A DNA stretch of 23,188 bases from an uncultured Kiloniellales bacterium (GCA_947259625.1 CAMYMY010000007.1:1-23188); one strand, 5' to 3'. Counted from the stretch's first letter, positions 6,466-14,569 are shown. Made by a program: numbers and translations. Notes: generated from the letters alone by a model not told the origin.

Positions 6466-8400
6466 ATGGATGTCTTTGATCTCTTTACGGAAATCTACGA
6501 CCGAGATAAGCACGAGCAGATGTCCCTGCAGGACTATTTGCTCGGTTGTCGGGAGAATCCGATTTGGTACGCCAATGCAGCGGAGCGCATGGTCGCGGCG
6601 ATTGGCGAGCCGGAGCTGATCGACACCAGCACCGACGAGCGGTTCGGCCGGATCTTTCTCAACCGGACGATCAAGCGGTATTTCGCCTTCGATGGCTTTT
6701 ACGGCATGGAAGACACGATCGAGCGTATCGTCGGCTACTTCCAATATGCCGCACAGGGCCTGGAGGAAAGGAAACAGATCCTCTACCTGCTGGGCCCGGT
6801 CGGCGGCGGCAAGTCGTCCTTGGCGGAACGGCTCAAGGCGCTGATGGAAAAAGAGCCGATCTTCGTACTCAAGGCCGGCGATCAGATCAGCCCGCTGTTC
6901 GAATCGCCGCTCGGCCTGTTCAACCCGATTGAGATGGGCGACCTGCTCGAGGACAAGTACGGCATCGCCCGCCGCCGCCTGACGGGCCTTCTGTCGCCCT
7001 GGGCGGTCAAGCGCCTGGACGAGTTCGGCGGCGATATCTCGAAGTTCAACGTCGTCAAGCTCATGCCGTCCAAGCTGAGGCAGGTCGGCATCGCCAAGAC
7101 CGAGCCCGGCGACGAGAACAACCAGGACATTTCCGCCCTGGTCGGCAAGGTCGACATCCGCAAGCTCGAGCATTACAGCCAGAACGATCCCGACGCCTAC
7201 AGCTACTCCGGCGGACTCAACCGCACGACCCAGGGGCTGCTCGAGTTCGTCGAGATGTTCAAGGCGCCGATCAAGGTCTTGCACCCGCTCCTGACCGCGA
7301 CCCAGGAGCACAACTACCTCGGCACCGAGTACTTCGGCGCCTTTCCCTTCCAAGGCACCGTGCTGGCCCACTCCAACGAGGCGGAGTGGCAGCAGTTCAA
7401 GAGCAACAAGAACAACGAGGCCTTCCTCGACCGGATCTGCGTCATCAAGGTGCCCTATTGCCTGCGCGTCACGGAAGAGGCGCGGATCTACGACAAGCTG
7501 CTGCGCGAGAGCGAACTGGTCGATGCGCGCTGCGCGCCCGAGACCTTGATCATGCTGAGCCGCTTCACCACCTTGACCCGCCTGCGCGAGCATGAGAACT
7601 CGGCGCTCTACTCGAAATTGCGTGTCTATGATGGCGAGAACCTCAAGGACACCGATCCCAAGGCGCGCTCGATGCAGGAGTACCGTGAGGCCGCGGGCGT
7701 CGACGAGGGCATGAACGGGGTCAGCACCCGTTTCGCCTTCAAGGTCCTGTCCGAGACCTTCAACTTCGACACCTCCGAGATCGCCGCGGACCCGGTTCAC
7801 CTCATGTACGTGCTGGAAAAGGCGATCAAGCGCGAGCAGTTCCCCGACGACACCGAGAGCACCTACCTGGAATTCATCAAGTCGGAACTCGCCCCCCGCT
7901 ATGCGGAGTTCATCGGCCACGAGATTCAGAAGGCCTACCTCGAATCCTACACCGAATACGGCCAGAACCTGTTCGACCGCTATATCGCCTATGCCGACGC
8001 CTGGATCGAGGAGCAGGACTACAAGGATCCGGATACCGGCCAGATTTTCAACCGCGAGATCCTCGATGCCGAGCTATCCAAGATCGAAAAGCCGGCGGGC
8101 ATCGCGAACCCGAAGGACTTCCGCAACGAGGTGGTCAAGTTCGCGCTCAGGACCCGCGCCAACAACGACGGCAAGAATCCGGCCTGGACCGGCTACGAGA
8201 AGCTTCGCGAAGTGATCGAGAAGCGCATGTTCAGCCAGGTCGAGGACCTGCTGCCGGTGATCAGCTTCGGCACCAAGAAGGACACCACGACGGACCAGCA
8301 GCACAAGGAGTTCGTCGATCGCATGACCGAACGCGGCTACACCGATCGGCAGGTCCGGCGGCTGGTCGAATGGTACATGCGGGTAAACAAGGCCGGTTGA
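6466..8400 (+). CDS. prkA: PrkA family serine protein kinase (YeaG-like)
   Basis: The 644-residue protein aligns along its whole length with E. coli YeaG as I recall that sequence, starting MDVFDLF against MNIFDHY. It has the Walker A loop GPVGGGKS (110-117) in an AAA+-like N-domain, the conserved KTEPGDENNQDISALVGKVD block, and a C-terminal kinase-like region with EKPAGIANPKDFRNEVV. PrkA/YeaG proteins are cytoplasmic serine kinases tied to nutrient starvation and stress, and to sporulation in Bacillus; targets are poorly defined. The ATG at 6466 is chosen from the family start; AGGA at 6451-6454 is 11 nt upstream, and an in-frame ATG at 6457 is also possible. It is first in the conserved prkA-yeaH-spoVR operon. 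Confidence 0.95.
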   Translation: MDVFDLFTEIYDRDKHEQMSLQDYLLGCRENPIWYANAAERMVAAIGEPELIDTSTDERFGRIFLNRTIKRYFAFDGFYGMEDTIERIVGYFQYAAQGLEERKQILYLLGPVGGGKSSLAERLKALMEKEPIFVLKAGDQISPLFESPLGLFNPIEMGDLLEDKYGIARRRLTGLLSPWAVKRLDEFGGDISKFNVVKLMPSKLRQVGIAKTEPGDENNQDISALVGKVDIRKLEHYSQNDPDAYSYSGGLNRTTQGLLEFVEMFKAPIKVLHPLLTATQEHNYLGTEYFGAFPFQGTVLAHSNEAEWQQFKSNKNNEAFLDRICVIKVPYCLRVTEEARIYDKLLRESELVDARCAPETLIMLSRFTTLTRLREHENSALYSKLRVYDGENLKDTDPKARSMQEYREAAGVDEGMNGVSTRFAFKVLSETFNFDTSEIAADPVHLMYVLEKAIKREQFPDDTESTYLEFIKSELAPRYAEFIGHEIQKAYLESYTEYGQNLFDRYIAYADAWIEEQDYKDPDTGQIFNREILDAELSKIEKPAGIANPKDFRNEVVKFALRTRANNDGKNPAWTGYEKLREVIEKRMFSQVEDLLPVISFGTKKDTTTDQQHKEFVDRMTERGYTDRQVRRLVEWYMRVNKAG

Positions 8401-8413
8401 ACGGAGAACGGCG

Positions 8414-9733
8414 ATGGCTATGCCTCATTTCATAGACCGCCGCCTGAACCCGAAGCAGAAGAGCCTCGGGAACCGCCAGCGCTTCATGAGGCGGGCGCGT
8501 GCCCAGATCAAGGAAGTGGTCAACAAGTCCATACGAGAGCGCAACGTTTCCGACATTTCCAATGGCGAGACGATCTCGATCCCGACCAAGGGGATCGGGG
8601 AACCGCGCTTTCACCACGCCCCGACCGGCGGCCGGCGCGACCGCATCTTTACCGGCAACAAGGAATTCAACGCCGGCGACCGTATCCCGAAGCCGGCAGA
8701 GGGTGGCCAGGGAGAGGGCGGCAAGAAGGCGACCGATCGGGGCGAGGGCGAGGACGAGTTTCAGTTCGTGCTGTCGCGCGAGGAGTTCCTCGACATGTTC
8801 TTCGAGGATCTCGAGCTTCCCGACCTGGTGAAGACCAGCCTCAAGGAGGTCTGCAGCTACAAGCCGCACAGGGCCGGTTTTGCGAGCTCGGGCTCGCCGA
8901 CCAACATCAACGTCCTCAGAACCATGCGCAACAGTTTCGGCCGGCGTATAGCGCTCAAGCGGCCGACCTCCGGCGACGAAGATGGGCTTACCCAGAGGAT
9001 ACTGGACCTGGAAGCCAGGTCCGACCTGACGCCGGACGAACGGCTATGGATGGCCGAACTGCACAAGCAACTCGAGGAGTTGAAATGCCGGCGGCGTGCC
9101 ATTCCCTACGTCGACCCCTTCGATCTCCGCTACAACCGATTCGACAATCACCCCGAACCGAACACCAACGCCGTCATGTTCTGCCTCATGGACGTCTCGG
9201 GTTCGATGGGCGAGCGCGAGAAGGACCTGGCCAAGCGGTTCTTCATGATCCTGCACATGTTCCTGAAGCGCCGCTACGAGCGCATCGAGGTGGTCTTCGT
9301 CCGCCATACCCACGAAGCCCAGGAGGTCGACGAGGAAACGTTCTTCTACAGCCGGGAGACGGGCGGGACGGTCGTCAGCTCGGCGCTGAAGGAGATGCTC
9401 GAGATCGTGCACGACCGCTATCCGCCCGGCGAATGGAACATATATACGGCCCAGGCTTCCGATGGCGATAATTTCTCCGGCGACGCCGAGAAATGCATCG
9501 AGCTGCTCGATACCGCTCTGATGCCGCTCTGCCAGTACTACGCCTATGTCGAGATCCTCGACGAACGCGAAATGGAGCTGTTCCAGGATCCGGAAAAAGG
9601 AACGGCGCTGTGGCAGGCCTACCGGGCCGTCGGCGCCTCCTGGCCCAACTTCGAGACCAAACGCATCGCTGGACCAGGCGACATCTACCCGGTGTTCCGC
9701 GAGCTCTTCGCCAAGCAGGCCGCCGATGGCTGA
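8414..9733 (+). CDS. yeaH: YeaH/UPF0229 protein with VWA-like domain
   Basis: The 439-residue protein opens with the conserved IDRRLNPKQKSLGNRQRFMRR (about 7-27), has a Gly/Glu/Lys-rich linker (about 95-115), the segment DPFDLRYNRF (234-243), and a von Willebrand A-like domain with the metal-adhesion motif DVSGSMG (260-266). The family is widespread and always found near PrkA and SpoVR; it has no proven biochemical activity and probably acts as an adaptor in the PrkA pathway. GGAG lies 7 nt before the ATG, and the gap to prkA is 13 bp. The spoVR start codon lies inside its last codons, so the two are translationally coupled. Confidence 0.93.
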   Translation: MAMPHFIDRRLNPKQKSLGNRQRFMRRARAQIKEVVNKSIRERNVSDISNGETISIPTKGIGEPRFHHAPTGGRRDRIFTGNKEFNAGDRIPKPAEGGQGEGGKKATDRGEGEDEFQFVLSREEFLDMFFEDLELPDLVKTSLKEVCSYKPHRAGFASSGSPTNINVLRTMRNSFGRRIALKRPTSGDEDGLTQRILDLEARSDLTPDERLWMAELHKQLEELKCRRRAIPYVDPFDLRYNRFDNHPEPNTNAVMFCLMDVSGSMGEREKDLAKRFFMILHMFLKRRYERIEVVFVRHTHEAQEVDEETFFYSRETGGTVVSSALKEMLEIVHDRYPPGEWNIYTAQASDGDNFSGDAEKCIELLDTALMPLCQYYAYVEILDEREMELFQDPEKGTALWQAYRAVGASWPNFETKRIAGPGDIYPVFRELFAKQAADG

Positions 9734-11327
9734 GGCAGCCGCAAAGCGCGCGCCGGAAATGGAATCCGGCGGGGTAGCGGGGCCGGAGAGCCGCCATCTG
9801 TTCGAAGGATCGAACTGGACCTTCGATACCATGGGGCGGACCTACGACGCCATCCAGGAGATCGCATTGAACGATCTCGGCCTCGACGTCTATCCGAACC
9901 AGATCGAGATCATTTCGTCCGAGCAGATGTTGGACGCCTATTCCTCGATCGGCATGCCGCTGATGTACCAGCACTGGTCCTACGGCAAGCGTTTCGTGCG
10001 CGAGGCGCAGATGTACCAAAAGGGCTATGCCGGGCTCGCCTACGAGATCGTCATCAACTCCAACCCCTGCATCAGCTATAACATGGAAGACAGCACCATG
10101 GCCATGCAGGCTCTGGTGATGGCGCACGCGGCCTTCGGCCATAATCACTTCTTCAAGAACAACTACCTGTTCCAGCAGTGGACCGACGCCGAGGGCATCC
10201 TCGATTATCTGGAATTCGCGAAGAGATACGTTGCCAAGTGCGAGGAGCGCCACAGCACCGCGGCGGTGGAGGAGATCCTCGACGCCGCCCACGCCCTCAT
10301 GGACCACGGCGTGTTCCGCTATCGGCGACGCCCCAAGCTCAACCTGCGCGAACAGGCCGAACGCGAACGCGAACGGCGGCAGTATCAGGAGCGGACCTTC
10401 AACGACCTCTGGCGCACCTTGCCGCGCAACGGCGCCGACATGCAGCCGGAGCAGGCGGACGTCGAAATCGAGGAGCGCAAGACGCGCCTGAAGCTGCCCG
10501 AGGAGAACCTGCTCTACTTCCTGGAGAAGAACAGCCCCGTCCTCGAGCCGTGGCAAAGGGAACTCCTGCACATCGTCCGCAATATCGGGCAGTACTTCTA
10601 CCCGCAGAAGCAGACCAAGGTCATGAACGAGGGCTGTGCCACCTTCGTGCACCTCTACATCATGAACCAGCTCTACGATAAGGGTTTGCTGCCCGAGGGG
10701 GCGATGCTGGAGGCGCTGCATTCCCATTCGAGCGTGATCTTCCAGCCGGATTTCAACGATAAACGCTACAGCGGCATCAATCCCTATGCCCTCGGCCTGG
10801 CGATGATGGAGGACATCAAGCGAATCTGCGTCGAGCCGACGCCGGAGGACGAGGAGTGGTTCCCGGAGATCGCCGGCAGCGGCGATTGGCGTGGAACGCT
10901 CAAGGACGCCTGGGCGAACTACCGCGACGAGTCCTTCATCCAGCAATACTTGAGCCCCAATGTGATTCGCAAGATGAAGCTCTTCGTTCTGGCGGACGAT
11001 TCCACGGACACCCATTTCACCGTGACCGACATTCATGACGAACGCGGTTTCCGGAACGTGCGCCGCGCCTTGGCCCGCTCCTACGATCTCGGAGCCATCG
11101 AGCCCGACATACAGATCGTCGACGTCGACCTGCGCGGCGACCGCAAGCTGCGGTTGCAGCACACGATGCGCGACGGCGTGCCGCTCAGCGAACGCAACCG
11201 CGACGAGGTGCTGAAGCACATCCGCCGCCTGTGGGGCTATGAGGTCGGCCTGGTCGGGGTCGAGGCGGACACGGACAAGACGAGCTACGAAGTATCCACC
11301 GAAGACGCGGCCGACGACGACGACTAG
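9726..11327 (+). CDS. spoVR: SpoVR family protein (YcgB-like)
   Basis: The 533-residue protein is a full-length SpoVR homologue (E. coli YcgB is about 510 residues). Hallmarks are the metalloprotein-like core with YQHWSYGKRF, YEIVINSNPCISY, HAAFGHNHFFKNN, and the later MNEGCATFVHLYIMNQLYDKG, which carry conserved His, Glu and Cys residues. In Bacillus SpoVR influences spore cortex formation; in non-sporing bacteria it is a stress/stationary-phase protein of unknown activity, linked with PrkA. The ATG at 9726 overlaps yeaH by 8 bp; the open frame extends back to 9546 but that part is yeaH shadow. The C-terminus ends in an acidic Asp run, and a hairpin follows directly. Confidence 0.93.
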   Translation: MAEAAAKRAPEMESGGVAGPESRHLFEGSNWTFDTMGRTYDAIQEIALNDLGLDVYPNQIEIISSEQMLDAYSSIGMPLMYQHWSYGKRFVREAQMYQKGYAGLAYEIVINSNPCISYNMEDSTMAMQALVMAHAAFGHNHFFKNNYLFQQWTDAEGILDYLEFAKRYVAKCEERHSTAAVEEILDAAHALMDHGVFRYRRRPKLNLREQAERERERRQYQERTFNDLWRTLPRNGADMQPEQADVEIEERKTRLKLPEENLLYFLEKNSPVLEPWQRELLHIVRNIGQYFYPQKQTKVMNEGCATFVHLYIMNQLYDKGLLPEGAMLEALHSHSSVIFQPDFNDKRYSGINPYALGLAMMEDIKRICVEPTPEDEEWFPEIAGSGDWRGTLKDAWANYRDESFIQQYLSPNVIRKMKLFVLADDSTDTHFTVTDIHDERGFRNVRRALARSYDLGAIEPDIQIVDVDLRGDRKLRLQHTMRDGVPLSERNRDEVLKHIRRLWGYEVGLVGVEADTDKTSYEVSTEDAADDDD

Positions 11328-11362
11328 GGTCGGTCACGCGCTGTCTTTCGAAGCACCGACCC
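11327..11362 (+). terminator. Hairpin at the end of the prkA-yeaH-spoVR operon
   Basis: GGGTCGGT (11327-11334, beginning at the last base of the spoVR stop codon) pairs with ACCGACCC (11355-11362) across a 20-nt loop. A smaller 6-bp hairpin with a TCTA loop follows at 11383-11398. Neither has a strong T-tract. Confidence 0.45.
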
Positions 11363-11579
11363 AAAGCGCCGCGCCGTCGTGGCGCCCGTCTACGGGCGGA
11401 GCGCGACTCGGATGCCCGAGATTCGCCTCCTGAGACCCATTAACCTCCGCTTAAGGCAAGGACGGCTACTGTTCGGCGCTGGATCTCTTCGTCGGTCCAG
11501 GGATTTTCGGCTACGGCCGCGAAGATCAACTGGACCGGATGACGGGTTGCCGGTCTTGGATGTCAGGAGGATCTTTTCC

Positions 11580-11747
11580 ATGACAGTGCGCCCGTCCACA
11601 GTCGTCACACTTGCCTTGACGGCGCTCTCGTTTCTGCTTTCGGCCTGTCATGCGCATTGGCACGTACCGCCGGGTCAATTGAAACACGCCGTCGAACCGC
11701 CGCCGGGCCATGGCTCCACGCCTCCGGGGCAAAAGAAGAAGAACTGA
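11580..11747 (+). CDS. Small Pro/His-rich lipoprotein
   Basis: This 55-codon gene has a textbook Shine-Dalgarno, AGGAGG at 11565-11570, 9 nt before the ATG. The product has a signal peptide with a short basic start, a hydrophobic core, and a lipobox ending LLSAC (Cys at about residue 23). The mature part of about 33 residues is hydrophilic: HAHWHVPPGQ near the lipid anchor, then PPPGHGSTPPGQ and a KKK tail. It would be a lipid-anchored periplasmic peptide; the His cluster might bind metal, but that is speculative. Short PPGQ-containing lipoproteins occur in other proteobacteria, with no function I can name. It lies about 250 bp after spoVR in the same direction, beyond hairpins, and is probably transcribed separately. 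Confidence 0.7.
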   Translation: MTVRPSTVVTLALTALSFLLSACHAHWHVPPGQLKHAVEPPPGHGSTPPGQKKKN

Positions 11748-11758
11748 TCATCGAGTTT

Positions 11759-11847
11759 CCGGGCCGGGCGACCACCGGTTAAGAATGCTCCGACATTTCT
11801 CCGGCAGTCAGGGCAGGATTACGGGGGGATGGTTTTGCCCGGCCCGG
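11759..11847. repeat. 11-bp perfect inverted repeat flanking a 67-nt spacer
   Basis: CCGGGCCGGGC (11759-11769) is the exact reverse complement of GCCCGGCCCGG (11837-11847). It lies in the 237-bp spacer between the lipoprotein and the secreted-protein genes. It could fold as a long hairpin ending the lipoprotein transcript; GC-rich sequence makes chance occurrence possible. Confidence 0.3.
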
Positions 11848-11933
11848 GATTTGCCAGATCGTCGCGGCGCGGCCCATCGATCCGGGCATCCACGCCGGCG
11901 ATCCTAGAAAATCACGTAATTACAAGCCCTTCC

Positions 11934-11962
11934 TTGACGGATCTTCCCAATTTGTCTTGAAT
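11934..11962 (+). promoter_or_regulatory. Putative sigma70-type promoter of the secreted-protein gene
   Basis: TTGACG (11934-11939) and TTGAAT (11957-11962) are separated by 17 bp, placing a start site near 11969 and a very short leader before the GGGAGG at 11971-11976. Consensus match only. Confidence 0.4.
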
Positions 11963-11984
11963 GTCCGGTAGGGAGGTACGGGGT

Positions 11985-12671
11985 ATGGAAAGGCTGGGTA
12001 TCGGCCCGGCGGCCTTGCGCGCGCATTTGGGGGCGCGGCTGGCCGTGGCGGGCATGTTGTTTCTTGGTTTGAGCATCGGCCCCGCCGCAGGGGCCGTCGG
12101 TGTGGACATCCACCGGATCCATGGTCCGAACGGCGCCCGCCTGGTGCCGGTCAAATCGACCGAGGCCGACGACTGGCGGCAGTCGGAGGGCGGCGTGCTG
12201 CCGTGGAAGCTCGGTGTGCCCAAGCTCACATTCGAAGGCTTCGAGCGGATCATCAGGGCGGCGTCCGGCGGGCTCGCGGCCACTTCGTTGGCGGCCAAGG
12301 AGTACGGCTACGCCGACTACATGTTCGTAATCGATGGCACCGGGGTCGGCATCTATTGGGAGGAAGCTTCGGGGGAACGGCAGACCGCGGGTATCCTCAA
12401 CGAAGTCTTCGACATGTTCCAGACCATCTGCGAGGGCAAGTCGGCCTCCGGACAGACCCGCCAGGAGGCCAACGATACATTTGCCCTGCGACAGGGGTTC
12501 GTTGCCTGCCAGAACCCGGATTGGGACAGCTACATAGTTGTTTCGGCCCTGAATTTCGGTGCGGTAACGCAGATCTTCGTGACCATCGGCCTGGCCGAGA
12601 ACCGGGATGTCCTGGACATGATCAACCGCAACATCACCGACGTGGAGATCAAGGTCTTCGGGGTCCAGTAG
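11985..12671 (+). CDS. Unrecognised secreted/periplasmic protein
   Basis: I do not recognise this 228-residue protein. It has a Sec-type signal peptide: basic residues up to about 18, a hydrophobic core (about 19-32), and a likely cleavage after AAGA (residue 37). The mature part is soluble, mixed alpha/beta in look, with two cysteines (FQTICEGK and FVACQNPD) that could form a periplasmic disulfide. A SYIVVSALNFGAVTQIFVTIGL stretch is moderately hydrophobic but is probably a buried strand-helix pair. The start at 11985 is set by GGGAGG 8 nt upstream; an ATG at 11961 in the same frame lacks this and would break the signal peptide. Its 3' end overlaps the end of the decayed coxD by 23 bp. Confidence 0.7.
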   Translation: MERLGIGPAALRAHLGARLAVAGMLFLGLSIGPAAGAVGVDIHRIHGPNGARLVPVKSTEADDWRQSEGGVLPWKLGVPKLTFEGFERIIRAASGGLAATSLAAKEYGYADYMFVIDGTGVGIYWEEASGERQTAGILNEVFDMFQTICEGKSASGQTRQEANDTFALRQGFVACQNPDWDSYIVVSALNFGAVTQIFVTIGLAENRDVLDMINRNITDVEIKVFGVQ

Positions 12672-13100
12672 AGCCGTTCCCGCGGTCGTCCGCCCGGCCG
12701 GCGGTCGCGGCGCCCTGCTCGACCTTCTCGAGCATGCGCGCCGCCTCGTTACCGCGCACCTTGGCAAGGTCGTCCTGGTACTTGAGCAGCACGCCGAGGG
12801 TATTATCGATCGCCTGGGGATTCAGCGCGACCGTGTCGAGCTGGGTGAGCGCCTTGGCCCAGGCGATGGCCTCGGCCACGCCGGGCAGCTTGAACAGATC
12901 GGCTTTTCTCAGTTCCTGCACGAAGCCGACGACCTCTGCAGACAGCTAGGCCCTCGCCTCGGGCGCCTTGATCGTCACCAGTTCCGGCGCTGTTCGAGCG
13001 CCGGGTAGAGCACGGTGGCCAGGCTGCGGTCGGCCACGTAGTGGCCCTTCTGCAGCAACGCCAGGGTCTCGTCGGCGGAAGCAGGACCAAGATTGGCCAT
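12649..13100 (-). pseudogene. coxD: Decayed coxD (MoxR-type AAA+ ATPase) with internal deletion and stop codon
   Basis: Two pieces of a CoxD-like ATPase lie in different frames. From the ATG at 13100, 2 bp after the coxM stop, about 32 codons read ADETLALLQKGHYVADRSLA and then VLYPAL, the CoxD N-terminus, before a TGA. In another frame, from about 12990 down, LVTIKAPEARA is followed by an in-frame TAG and then LSAEVVGFVQELRKADLFK, and on through LGVLLKYQDDLAKVRG, which is the CoxD C-terminal lid. The family is about 290-300 residues; about 150 are missing, including Walker A, Walker B, sensor and arginine-finger regions. So there is an internal deletion, a frame change and a nonsense codon: this cannot make an active ATPase. 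The C-terminal frame is open to 12649, running into the opposing gene. Confidence 0.8.
12984..13004. repeat. 8-bp palindrome at the coxD deletion junction
   Basis: CCGGCGCT (12984-12991) and AGCGCCGG (12997-13004) pair perfectly around a 5-nt loop. The N-terminal and C-terminal coxD frames meet exactly here, so the palindrome marks or was formed at the deletion junction. Confidence 0.6.
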
Positions 13101-13102
13101 GT

Positions 13103-13897
13103 TCAGCCGCAGGCGGCCACCGCCCGCTTGGCCATGACGCCGACCAGGTGGGCGCGGTAGTCGGCGCTGGCGTGAATGTCCGAGTTGAGCCCCTCGGCGG
13201 CGACCGTGACGGCGTCCAAGGCCGCGGCCGTGAAATCGCCGGCGAGCGCTTGCTCCATTTCGGCGGAGCGGAACACGCAGGGACCCGCGCCGGTCACCGC
13301 CACGCGGGTCCCGGCCGGCCCCCGGCTGACCAGGACGCCGACGACGGCGTAGCGCGAAGCCGGGTTGGGAAACTTGGCGTAGCCGGCCTTCTCCGGCACC
13401 GGGAAGGACACGGCGGTGACGATCTCGCCATCCTCCAGCGCGGTCTCGAACATGCCGGTGAAGAAGTCGTCGGCGGCGATCTCCCGCCTGTTGGTCCTGA
13501 CCGTCGCGCCCAGGCCCAGCACGGCGGCGGGATAGTCGGCGGCCGGGTCGTTGTTGGCGATCGAGCCGCCGAGGGTGCCCCGGTTACGCACCTGCGGATC
13601 GCCGATCTCGGCGGCGAGAGCGGCCAGCGCCGGGAACCTCGCCGTGACGACGGCGTCCGAGGCGACCGCGGCGTGCGGCGTCAGGGCGCCGACGACGATC
13701 GTGCTGCCGGCCTCCGAGATGCCGCTCAGTCCGGCGATACCGCCCAGGTCGATCACGTCGCTGGGACTTGCCAGGCGTTGCTTGAGGGCCGGGATCAATG
13801 TCATGCCGCCGGCGACCAATGCGCCGTCGGAGGCCCCGCTCAACAGCCGCTCCGCCTCCTCGAGGCTGCCGGGGCGATGGTAGGCGAAGTCGTACAT
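13103..13897 (-). CDS. coxM: CoxM-like FAD-binding subunit of a molybdenum hydroxylase
   Basis: The 264-residue protein has the FAD-binding PCMH/VAO-type domain of CO-dehydrogenase medium subunits. It shows the pyrophosphate-binding loop LVAGGMTLIPALK (about 27-39) and the second loop GTLGGSIANNDPAADYPA (about 107-124), and the C-terminal CO-dehydrogenase flavoprotein domain ending near residue 260. In a complete enzyme it passes electrons from the [2Fe-2S] subunit to its acceptor through FAD. It appears full length and intact. AGGAG overlapping the coxS stop is 7 nt before its ATG; the gap to coxS is 10 bp. The substrate cannot be told: CO, xanthine-like or other aldehydes are all possible without the large subunit. 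Confidence 0.88.
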   Translation of the reverse strand: MYDFAYHRPGSLEEAERLLSGASDGALVAGGMTLIPALKQRLASPSDVIDLGGIAGLSGISEAGSTIVVGALTPHAAVASDAVVTARFPALAALAAEIGDPQVRNRGTLGGSIANNDPAADYPAAVLGLGATVRTNRREIAADDFFTGMFETALEDGEIVTAVSFPVPEKAGYAKFPNPASRYAVVGVLVSRGPAGTRVAVTGAGPCVFRSAEMEQALAGDFTAAALDAVTVAAEGLNSDIHASADYRAHLVGVMAKRAVAACG

Positions 13898-13907
13898 GAC
13901 GCCGCTC

Positions 13908-14375
13908 CTATCCCGCCATCGCCCGGGCCGCCGCCCGGATCGCCTTGACGATGTTGTGGTAGCCCGTGCAGCGGCAGAGGTTGCCTTCGAGCCACTCGCG
14001 CACCTCGGTCTCGCTCGGGTCCGGATTGCGTTTCAGCAGGTCGACCGCGCTCATCACCATACCGGGCGTGCAGAAGCCGCATTGCAGGCCGTGATGCTCC
14101 TTGAAGGCGGCCTGCACGGGGTGCAGCTCGCCGTTCTTGGCCAGGCCCTCGATGGTCGTCACCTCGGTCCCCTCGGCCTGGGCCGCCAGCAGGGTGCAGG
14201 CCTTGGCCGAGGCGCCGTCGACGTGCACCACGCAGGCGCCGCATTGGCTGGTGTCGCAGCCGACGTGGGTGCCGGTCAGGCCCAGATGCTCGCGCAGGAA
14301 CTCGACCAGCAGCGTGCGGCCCTCGACCTCGCGGCTCACCTTCCGACCGTTCACCGTCATGGACACGGCGAGCAT
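13908..14375 (-). CDS. coxS: CoxS-like [2Fe-2S] small subunit of a molybdenum hydroxylase
   Basis: The 155-residue protein carries two [2Fe-2S] clusters. The plant-type ferredoxin site is GCDTSQCGAC plus a later Cys (Cys40, 45, 48, 60); the helical site is QCGFCTPGM and NLCRCTGYHN (Cys99, 102, 134, 136). All eight cysteines are present and length is normal, so it looks functional. It relays electrons from the Mo site in the large subunit to FAD in CoxM. The ATG at 14375 has GGGAGAAGG just upstream; an ATG at 14360 would also give an acceptable start. It leads the coxS-coxM-(broken coxD) unit, and nothing like coxL lies next to it. Confidence 0.9.
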   Translation of the reverse strand: MLAVSMTVNGRKVSREVEGRTLLVEFLREHLGLTGTHVGCDTSQCGACVVHVDGASAKACTLLAAQAEGTEVTTIEGLAKNGELHPVQAAFKEHHGLQCGFCTPGMVMSAVDLLKRNPDPSETEVREWLEGNLCRCTGYHNIVKAIRAAARAMAG

Positions 14376-14569
14376 GAGCGCCTTCTCCCAAATTGCGGCA
14401 CGCCTAGGAACGAATTCGGCGGCCTCCCCAAAGCGGACGCGCGCACCGGTAGTTTCCTGCGATATGGATAGCGACAGGCCTCACCACTTGCAACAACCGG
14501 CCGCCCGCCGGGCTGGGTGCGCTAGAAAGATCACGGAATTCGGCTGAGAGGAGAAACCCGGTGCGAGGC

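Noticed and set aside
6370..7920. Long open frame of 516 codons antisense to prkA
   Set aside because: It is the mirror of a GC-rich gene with strong codon bias; prkA on the plus strand matches YeaG throughout, and the antisense product has no recognisable domain.
9375..11219. 614-codon open frame antisense to yeaH and spoVR
   Set aside because: Shadow frame; spoVR matches its family over the whole length on the plus strand.
12803..13090. 95-codon minus-strand open frame across coxD
   Set aside because: It is the third frame through the coxD remnant, and its Arg-rich product matches nothing; the CoxD pieces are in the other two frames.
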